Assembly: GCA_900472925.1 (NCBI GenBank)
Contig: UCJU01000004.1
Location: 124,001-188,000, forward strand
Source of the DNA: Hyphomicrobiales bacterium
GTDB lineage: Bacteria > Pseudomonadota > Alphaproteobacteria > Rhizobiales > Rhizobiaceae
DNA: 64,000 nt
Reading direction: 5' to 3'
Shown: positions 63,723 to 64,000 of the stretch, in pieces
How positions within the stretch are numbered: position 1 is the first letter of the stretch
How the letters are laid out: each line of letters opens with the position of its first letter
Program-made: the position numbers and the translations under genes
Notes under the pieces: model-generated
Database searches by the model: none
What the model was told of the DNA's origin: nothing
The model's input: the letters and a program-made list of their open reading frames with translations, nothing else

Positions 63723-64000
63723 ATGAACCTGGTTGCCGTGGGCGCCGCCGTGGGCGCTGTTGTTTGCTTCGTAACCGCCGCAATGGCGCAGGATATCGAA
63801 GTCAGTAGCCTCGACATCAAGCATACCAAGGGCGTTCGCGAATCCACTCAGCGGACTGTCGCAGACGACCGTTACATCGTTGATGTCAGTGGCAAGCAAG
63901 TCAGGCTCGTCGGCCCACGTTTCTTCCCCGACAACTCAAAGGACGTCGCACTTTTCGGTCGCAAACAAGCGTTGGCGAGAGAAGAAGCACGCGCACTTGG
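63723..64000 (+). CDS. Secreted protein, cut by the window end
   Basis: At least 92 residues, with the frame open to the last base. A hydrophobic N-terminus ends at AAMAQ near residue 23, indicating export. AGGAGA lies seven bases before the ATG. The visible mature part (SLDIKHTKGVRESTQ; YIVDVSGKQVRLVGPRFFPD) is not recognised, but such 'ExE-VRLVGPRFFPD' endings are seen in small rhizobial secreted proteins that carry SH3-like or DUF2865 regions; this is only a suggestion. Confidence 0.6.
   Translation, partial: MNLVAVGAAVGAVVCFVTAAMAQDIEVSSLDIKHTKGVRESTQRTVADDRYIVDVSGKQVRLVGPRFFPDNSKDVALFGRKQALAREEARAL

Overview
The window is about 64 kb of GC-rich DNA that looks like accessory sugar-utilisation territory of an alphaproteobacterium of the Rhizobiaceae (Agrobacterium/Rhizobium type). 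The basis is the overall protein flavour, tightly packed operons with ATGA stop/start overlaps, Shine-Dalgarno sequences of the GGAGG type, and the density of ABC sugar importers. No rRNA, tRNA, CRISPR array, insertion sequence, integrase or phage gene was seen. The genus is an inference; no marker gene fixes it.

Region by region. 1-7.6 kb (+): a secreted phytase-like esterase, an RND efflux pair (adaptor and inner-membrane pump, no outer-membrane factor) and a double-GAF histidine kinase with no response regulator beside it. 7.6-15 kb (mostly -): a ribose-type ABC importer with a cyclase-family hydrolase and mannonate dehydratase (UxuA), divergent from a GntR regulator with a palindromic operator between them. 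15-22 kb (-): an ArsR-type regulator, an intracellular GH51 arabinofuranosidase and a maltose/glycerol-phosphate-type ABC importer, a scheme for importing arabino-oligosaccharides and cutting them in the cytoplasm. 22-28.2 kb: a TctDE-like two-component system divergent from a nitrate/taurine-type ABC importer and a secreted metallo-beta-lactamase-fold hydrolase; the shared promoter carries an 11-bp-period direct repeat. 28.2-29.5 kb: a GntR regulator abutting a gamma-glutamyltransferase remnant that keeps only the small subunit.

29.6-48.6 kb is the main block. Twelve genes on the - strand hold two complete ribose-type ABC importers, a FucU-type mutarotase, an aldo/keto reductase, a fucono-lactonase-like amidohydrolase and an iron alcohol dehydrogenase. 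Divergently, a five-gene + operon encodes a GntR regulator, a UxaA-type sugar-acid dehydratase, a GMC oxidoreductase, a short-chain dehydrogenase and a GldA-type dehydrogenase. Together they read as a non-phosphorylating oxidative route for a 6-deoxyhexose such as L-fucose, using a UxaA-family dehydratase where an enolase-family one is usual.

48.6-64 kb: an EAL phosphodiesterase; a TetR-controlled transporter plus GH3 beta-glucosidase; an alpha/beta hydrolase; succinate-semialdehyde dehydrogenase, tartrate dehydrogenase and a cupin with an aldehyde dehydrogenase C-terminal remnant wedged between them; a periplasmic/redox cluster (YceI, COG4315 secreted protein, ECF sigma factor, anti-sigma factor, cytochrome b561); a small TTG-start protein; an HNH protein; and a secreted protein cut by the window end. 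Two gene remnants and several strong intergenic hairpins show that the region has been rearranged.
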